Shown here piece after piece: positions 20,596-24,317 of a DNA stretch of 24,317 nucleotides. Source of the DNA: JAEDES01 sp045649455. Its GTDB lineage: Bacteria; Bacillota_I; Bacilli_A; RF39; UBA660. Numbering within the stretch: the first letter of the stretch is position 1; each line of letters opens with the position of its first letter. A model generated the notes under the pieces. That model had not been told where the DNA came from, did not search any database, and saw only the letters and a program-made list of their open reading frames with translations. The position numbers and the translations under genes were made by a program. The DNA is taken from contig JAZRPV010000007.1 in the NCBI GenBank assembly GCA_045649455.1, positions 1 to 24,317 of the forward strand, read 5' to 3'.

Positions 20596-23083
20596 ATTTT
20601 CCACAACATTGTTTAAATTTCTTTCCACTGCCACAAGGACATGGTTCATTTCTACCTACTTTATTTGATTTCTTTGGAGTAGATTTTGCAGTATCATCAC
20701 TATCGTTTGTTATTTTCTTTTTTGATACTTCTTTTCTTTCAATATTATGTCTTACTTCTGCTTTTAATAATAGAATTGATACATCTTTATCTATTTTTTG
20801 TAACATAGCATCGAATAAGTCGAATCCTTCCATTGTATAAGCACGAAGTGGATCTTCTTGGGCATATCCTCTTAAGTGGATACCTTCTCTTAAATGAGAC
20901 ATTGTATTGATATGTTCCATCCAATAATTATCTAATACTTGAAGTGTAATTACTTTTTCAAATTCAGCAGTTACTTCTTCAGGTAATTCTTCTAATTTAG
21001 CTTCAAATTCACTAATAACTTGTTTTGCAATAGTATCAATTACTTCTTCTGGTTGTTTTCCATTAATTGTGTCTAATTCTATATCATTTTTAATTAAGTT
21101 ATTATTTGCAAATTCAAGGATTTCTGTATAATCATTTTCTACTAGTCTTCCTTCTGGTGCAAGATGTGAATTTACTAAATCTGAAATATGTTGTCTAAAT
21201 GTAGTTAGAACCATTTCATGGATTGATTCACTATCTAAAATTTTATTTCTCTTTTCATAGATGATTTCTCTTTGGTTATTCATTACGTCATCATATTGTA
21301 ATAAGTTTTTACGAATATCAAAGTTATTTCCTTCAACTCTTTTTTGAGCAGTTCCGATTGAACTTGTGAATGTTTTACTTTGAATTGCTTGATCTCCAAG
21401 TCCCATATTACTCATCATTGTACCAATTCTATCTGAACCAAATCTTACCATTAAGTCATCTTTCATCGATACGAAGAATTGAGTATATCCTGGATCTCCT
21501 TGACGTCCTGAACGTCCACGTAATTGGTTGTCGATACGACGTGATTCATGTCTTTCTGTACCTACTACGCATAATCCCCCAATTTTTCTTATATCATCTG
21601 ATAATTTAATATCTGTACCACGTCCAGCCATATTTGTTGCGATTGTTACTGATTTATGTTGTCCAATATTTGCAATAATTTCGGCTTCTCTTGCATGGTT
21701 TTTAGCATTTAATACTTCATGTGGTATTTTAGCTTGTTTTAATAATGAACTGATTAATTCACTTGTTTCAATAGCAATTGTACCAATTAAAACTGGTTGT
21801 CCTAATTCATATTTTTCTTTTACGAATCTTATAATTGCTTTGTATTTAGCTTCTTTAGTAGCAAATACCATATCTGGAGCATCAATACGAGCGATTTCCT
21901 TATTTGTAGGTATTTCGATTACATACATGTTGTAAATGTTTCTGAATTCTTCTTCTTCAGTTTTTGCAGTACCTGTCATACCTGATAATTTATTATACAT
22001 TCTAAATAAGTTTTGGAATGTAATTGTTGCAAGTGTCTTTGTTTCTTGATTGATGTTTACTCCTTCTTTAGCTTCAATAGCTTGATGTAATCCATCAGAG
22101 TAAGCTCTACCTTTCATTAAACGACCGGTGAATTGGTCAACAATTACAACTTCTCCTTCTTGTACAACATAGTCTACATCTTTTCTCATTGAATAGTTGG
22201 CACGTAGTGCTTGATTAATATAGTGTAATAAAGATGAATTATCTATATCGTATAAGTTTTTAATATTAAAGTTCTTTTCTGCTTTTGCAGAACCACTTTC
22301 AGTTAAATTAACACTCTTTGTCTTTTCGTCATAAACAAAGTCTTTTCCTTCTTTAATACCTTTTGCAAATCTATCTGCATCGATATAAAGATTGGCACTT
22401 TTCATTTCTCCACCAGAAATAATTAATGGTGTTCTTGCTTCATCAATTAACACTGAGTCAACTTCATCGATAATAGCAAAGTTTAATTTTCTTTGTACTC
22501 TTTCTTCTTTTCTAACTACCATATTGTCTCTTAAGTAGTCGAATCCAACTTCATTATTTGTTGAATATAAAATATCACAGTTATATGCTGATTGTTTTTC
22601 TTTTGGTGATAAATCTCTAGCATTTACTCCTACTGTTAAACCTAGGAATCTATGAATTCCACCCATCCATTCAGCATCACGTGAAGCAAGATATTCATTT
22701 ACTGTAATAATATGAACACCTTCTCCAGTTAAAGCATTTAAATATGCAGGAAGTACACTGGTTAAAGTTTTTCCTTCTCCTGTTTTCATTTCTGCTATGT
22801 TTCCATAATGAATAGCAAGTCCACCAAGGATTTGTACATAAAAGTGTTTTTCACCAATAACACGGTATGCTGCTTCTCTTGCAGTTGCAAAAGCTTCCAC
22901 AATAATGTCATCAAGTGTTTCTCCCTTTTTTAGTCTTTCTCTAAATTCTTCTGTTTTGTTTTGTAATTCAGTATCAGTTAATTTTGTATATTCTTCATCT
23001 AAAGCCATAACTTTATCAGCTAAAGCTCTAAATCTTTTTAACTCTTTATACTCATGATCGAATAACATTTTTAATAATTTCAT
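20594..23083 (-). CDS. secA: SecA, preprotein translocase ATPase
   Basis: SecA is the motor that pushes unfolded preproteins through SecYEG. It has 829 residues. Walker A is MKTGEGKT (99-106) in EMKTGEGKTLTS. The conserved HIITVNEYLASRDAEWMG, YSTNNEVGFDYLRDNM and IIDEVDSVLIDEARTPLIISG (DEVD box) follow. Motifs TNMAGRGTDI and LRGRSGRQGDPG belong to the second helicase lobe. The last residues form the zinc-binding SEC-C tail (C815, C817, C826, C827) that in other bacteria binds SecB or ribosomes. AAGGAG is 8 nt before the ATG. It is monocistronic with its own promoter and terminator. A tiny ATG-ATA-GGA-TGA reading frame overlaps the start codon but is probably meaningless. Confidence 0.99.
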   Translation of the reverse strand: MKLLKMLFDHEYKELKRFRALADKVMALDEEYTKLTDTELQNKTEEFRERLKKGETLDDIIVEAFATAREAAYRVIGEKHFYVQILGGLAIHYGNIAEMKTGEGKTLTSVLPAYLNALTGEGVHIITVNEYLASRDAEWMGGIHRFLGLTVGVNARDLSPKEKQSAYNCDILYSTNNEVGFDYLRDNMVVRKEERVQRKLNFAIIDEVDSVLIDEARTPLIISGGEMKSANLYIDADRFAKGIKEGKDFVYDEKTKSVNLTESGSAKAEKNFNIKNLYDIDNSSLLHYINQALRANYSMRKDVDYVVQEGEVVIVDQFTGRLMKGRAYSDGLHQAIEAKEGVNINQETKTLATITFQNLFRMYNKLSGMTGTAKTEEEEFRNIYNMYVIEIPTNKEIARIDAPDMVFATKEAKYKAIIRFVKEKYELGQPVLIGTIAIETSELISSLLKQAKIPHEVLNAKNHAREAEIIANIGQHKSVTIATNMAGRGTDIKLSDDIRKIGGLCVVGTERHESRRIDNQLRGRSGRQGDPGYTQFFVSMKDDLMVRFGSDRIGTMMSNMGLGDQAIQSKTFTSSIGTAQKRVEGNNFDIRKNLLQYDDVMNNQREIIYEKRNKILDSESIHEMVLTTFRQHISDLVNSHLAPEGRLVENDYTEILEFANNNLIKNDIELDTINGKQPEEVIDTIAKQVISEFEAKLEELPEEVTAEFEKVITLQVLDNYWMEHINTMSHLREGIHLRGYAQEDPLRAYTMEGFDLFDAMLQKIDKDVSILLLKAEVRHNIERKEVSKKKITNDSDDTAKSTPKKSNKVGRNEPCPCGSGKKFKQCCGK

Positions 23084-23106
23084 CCTATCATCTCCTTCAT
23101 CTTACT

Positions 23107-23135
23107 ATTCTATCAAAAAATTCTTTATTTTCCAA
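23107..23135 (-). promoter_or_regulatory. secA promoter
   Basis: The minus strand has TTGGAA (23130-23135), 17 nt, TAGAAT (23107-23112) with a TGA extension, 23 nt before the ATG. Confidence 0.7.
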
Positions 23136-23136
23136 C

Positions 23137-23161
23137 AAAAAAAGAGGTAAAATTACCTCTT
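23137..23161 (-). terminator. Intrinsic terminator of hpf
   Basis: AAGAGGTA pairs with TACCTCTT (within 23142-23161) around a 4-nt loop, followed by seven U on the minus strand. It lies 8 nt after the hpf stop codon and is the only clear terminator here that does not touch a stop codon. Confidence 0.85.
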
Positions 23162-23169
23162 ATAAATTT

Positions 23170-23703
23170 TTATTCAGACTCAATTATTCCGTAATTTCCA
23201 TCATTACGTTTGTATACGACAGCTGGTTTTGATGTTTCACTATCCATATACATATAGAATTGATGTCCAAGTAATTCCATTTGAATGATTGCTTCATCTT
23301 CATTCATTGGTTTTACTTCAACTTTCTTTCTTTTTAAGATTTTGTTTTCTTTAACATCGTCATCATCTTCTTCAATTTCTGAGAAGTTAAATTCATAATT
23401 GACTTTTACTTGTTTAGACATCATTCTTGTTTTATTCTTACGAATTTGTCTTTCAAGTTTATCTACAGCTTTATCTACTGCAGCATAGAAGTCATCCTTT
23501 GTCTCTTCAGATCTTAAAATAAATGATTTCATTGGAATAGTAATTTCTACTCGTTGTTCATGATTTTTTACTTTAACTATAACGTTTGCGCGTACTCTGT
23601 CGCCGTTTTCTAGGTACTTATTTAGTTTTGCTAGTTTCTCTTCAATATAATCGTTCATAGCTCCAGTAATTTTTAATTTATCACCATGAATAATAATTTC
23701 CAT
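23170..23703 (-). CDS. hpf: Long-form ribosome hibernation-promoting factor HPF
   Basis: HPF binds the decoding centre of idle 70S ribosomes; the long form pairs them into 100S dimers. The 177-residue protein has an N-terminal S30AE/YfiA domain (1-100, beginning MEIIIHGDKLKITGAMNDYIEEKLAKL). An acidic linker rich in E and D lies at about 108-117, and a C-terminal dimerisation domain at about 123-177 (KVEVKPMNEDEAIIQMELLGHQFYMYMD, ending near YGIIE). The second domain identifies the long, Gram-positive-type form. AAGGAGG lies 7-8 nt before the ATG. It is monocistronic and located upstream of secA, an arrangement common in Bacillota, but separated from secA by a terminator. Confidence 0.97.
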   Translation of the reverse strand: MEIIIHGDKLKITGAMNDYIEEKLAKLNKYLENGDRVRANVIVKVKNHEQRVEITIPMKSFILRSEETKDDFYAAVDKAVDKLERQIRKNKTRMMSKQVKVNYEFNFSEIEEDDDDVKENKILKRKKVEVKPMNEDEAIIQMELLGHQFYMYMDSETSKPAVVYKRNDGNYGIIESE

Positions 23704-23726
23704 ACTATCGCCTCCTTCTTACTTTC

Positions 23727-23735
23727 AGTATATCA
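23727..23735 (-). promoter_or_regulatory. hpf promoter (extended -10)
   Basis: TGATATACT on the minus strand lies 23 nt before the ATG; the -35 position is a T-rich run without consensus. I see no sigma-B-like or stringent-type element, though the latter cannot be excluded. Confidence 0.55.
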
Positions 23736-23743
23736 TATTTTTA

Positions 23744-23771
23744 TAAAAAAAACTACTATTTTACATAGCAG
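23744..23771 (-). terminator. Intrinsic terminator of the cold-shock gene
   Basis: CTGCTAT (minus strand of 23765-23771) pairs with ATAGTAG (23753-23759), one G-U included, with a 5-nt loop and eight U. The last codons (Ala-Ala-Met) form the 5' arm, and the stop codon is in the loop. Confidence 0.78.
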
Positions 23772-23985
23772 CTGTTGTTTGTTCTTTTACTAATTGAACA
23801 TTGATTGCTTGATATCCTTTTGATGTTTCAATTAATTTAAATTCTACCAACTGATTTTCTGATAAAGTTTTATATCCATCTAACTCAATTGCTGAATAAT
23901 GAACAAATATATCTTCATTTTCTCTAAAATCTATAAATCCGTATCCTTTCTCATTATTGAACCATTTCACGCGTCCTATCATCAT
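23761..23985 (-). CDS. Cold-shock domain protein (CspA/CspB family)
   Basis: This 74-residue nucleic-acid-binding OB-fold protein acts as an RNA chaperone and is often induced by cold. RNP1 is KGYGFI (about 13-18) and RNP2 is DIFVHYS (about 25-31), both intact, with the expected aromatic residues W8, F9, Y15, F17, F27 and H29. The N-terminal doublet MM leaves the exact start open by one codon; GAGGT at 7-nt spacing favours 23985. The C-terminus carries an extra short QTTAAM tail. It is monocistronic; the leader is short and contains one hairpin, unlike the 150-nt leader of E. coli cspA. Confidence 0.95.
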   Translation of the reverse strand: MMIGRVKWFNNEKGYGFIDFRENEDIFVHYSAIELDGYKTLSENQLVEFKLIETSKGYQAINVQLVKEQTTAAM

Positions 23986-24000
23986 GTCTATAACCTCTTT

Positions 24001-24022
24001 CTACCAACTTATCTCTTGGTAG
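24001..24022 (-). promoter_or_regulatory. Leader hairpin of the cold-shock gene
   Basis: CTACCAA (24001-24007) pairs with TTGGTAG (24016-24022), 7 bp with an 8-nt loop, just upstream of the AAGAGGT ribosome binding site. It would sit at the very 5' end of the mRNA. It could affect temperature-dependent stability or translation. Confidence 0.5.
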
Positions 24023-24026
24023 GTAT

Positions 24027-24035
24027 ATTGTAGCA
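24027..24035 (-). promoter_or_regulatory. Cold-shock gene promoter (extended -10)
   Basis: TGCTACAAT on the minus strand is an extended -10; no clear -35 is visible. Transcription would start at about 24020, immediately at the leader hairpin. The remaining gap to 24119 is AT-rich, and I see no further feature in it. Confidence 0.5.
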
Positions 24036-24119
24036 AATAGATTTTTTTAATTATGTTTTTTCCTTGAATTGATATTTTTTTCCTTCCGACTAAGTTTTTT
24101 TCGACATTATTATTTATTT

Positions 24120-24317
24120 TTATACATTTCTTATTTTATTTATTAATTGTTGTTTTCTACTTTTAGAAATAGAATTATATATACTTTCATCTTTTAAAAT
24201 TGCAGTATTTTCTCTAATATTATATTGTTTTATATAATTAATATTTAATATAGTGGAACGAGATGTTTTTACAAAGTTACTATCTAGTTTCTTCATTATT
24301 CTATTTATTGATGAATT
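24120..24317 (-). CDS. LytTR-type DNA-binding regulator, C-terminal 65 residues (cut by window edge)
   Basis: The open frame enters from the right edge and ends with TAA at 24120-24122. The visible part resembles the end of a LytTR domain. SINRIMKKLDSNFVKTSRST matches the helix plus F-x-R-x-H-R-S strand, with the usual His/Arg positions changed. ILNINYIKQYN matches the V-N-x-x-x-I segment, and SISKSRKQQLINKI matches the vSr-x-x-x-x-x-L helix. LytTR proteins bind direct repeats and act in quorum, virulence or cell-wall control (AgrA, LytR types). Whether a receiver domain precedes it cannot be seen. I found no terminator after it. Confidence 0.75.
   Translation of the reverse strand, partial: NSSINRIMKKLDSNFVKTSRSTILNINYIKQYNIRENTAILKDESIYNSISKSRKQQLINKIRNV

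Noticed and set aside
23081..23093. Mini-ORF ATG-ATA-GGA-TGA overlapping the secA start (a similar ATG-ATA-AAA-TGA precedes the RdgB-like gene)
   Set aside because: Its ATG lies inside or touching the ribosome binding site of the main gene, so it has no site of its own; likely chance.
1..24317. UGA read as Trp (Mycoplasma-type code)
   Set aside because: Trp is TGG in the genes examined, no conserved domain is interrupted by in-frame TGA, and RF2 is present.

Overview
The window is a compact, very AT-rich chromosomal stretch of a Gram-positive-type bacterium of the phylum Bacillota. I lean to an AT-rich Bacilli or RF39-like gut lineage, by inference only. The evidence is low GC, strong AGGAGG ribosome binding sites, TTGACA/TATAAT promoters, long-form HPF, a SecA with a C-terminal zinc motif, YitT/DUF2179 proteins, a CotH kinase, FtsEX next to a secreted M23 hydrolase, and a GGGtGRT protein. 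UGA is a stop codon here, not Trp: prfB is present with its classical UGA frameshift, and Trp is encoded by TGG. Even so, none of the 24 visible annotated genes that reach a stop ends in TGA (19 TAA, 5 TAG). All but one protein gene are on the minus strand.

Region 1 (1-5115) holds DNA repair genes. uvrB is followed by three tightly coupled genes, a terminator, and then uvrA with its own promoter. The three genes are a PgeF/YfiH-like protein whose catalytic residues look lost, a radical SAM/SPASM-type protein, and an unrecognised 328-residue protein. Region 2 (5150-10827) concerns the cell surface. A plus-strand two-part glycosyltransferase converges on a CotH-type kinase across a shared bidirectional terminator. 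Next comes an ftsE-ftsX-M23 hydrolase operon for septal wall cleavage.

Region 3 (10881-15291) has prfB and two tandem YitT-family membrane proteins in one operon. Upstream is a candidate plus-strand small RNA, then an L,D-transpeptidase with three SH3 domains and a perfect consensus promoter. Region 4 (15305-18143) has a NifU/IscU-like scaffold gene plus a GGGtGRT gene. It also has a methyltransferase whose roughly 200-nt leader carries a perfect promoter, an 11-codon leader ORF and a long terminator hairpin that overlaps this ORF. That is the architecture of ribosome-mediated attenuation, and I consider it the best candidate here for an undescribed regulatory system.

Region 5 (18184-24317) has an HD phosphohydrolase with two GNAT acetyltransferases, a divergent RdgB/HAM1 protein, secA, long-form hpf, a cold-shock protein and the C-terminal end of a LytTR DNA-binding regulator cut by the window edge.

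Two patterns cut across the window. Almost every intrinsic terminator has the gene's stop codon in or touching its stem or loop. Twelve of the fourteen best promoters carry an extended -10 (TGn). No gene-free gap exceeds 300 bases. I saw no tRNA, rRNA, CRISPR array, insertion sequence or prophage gene.
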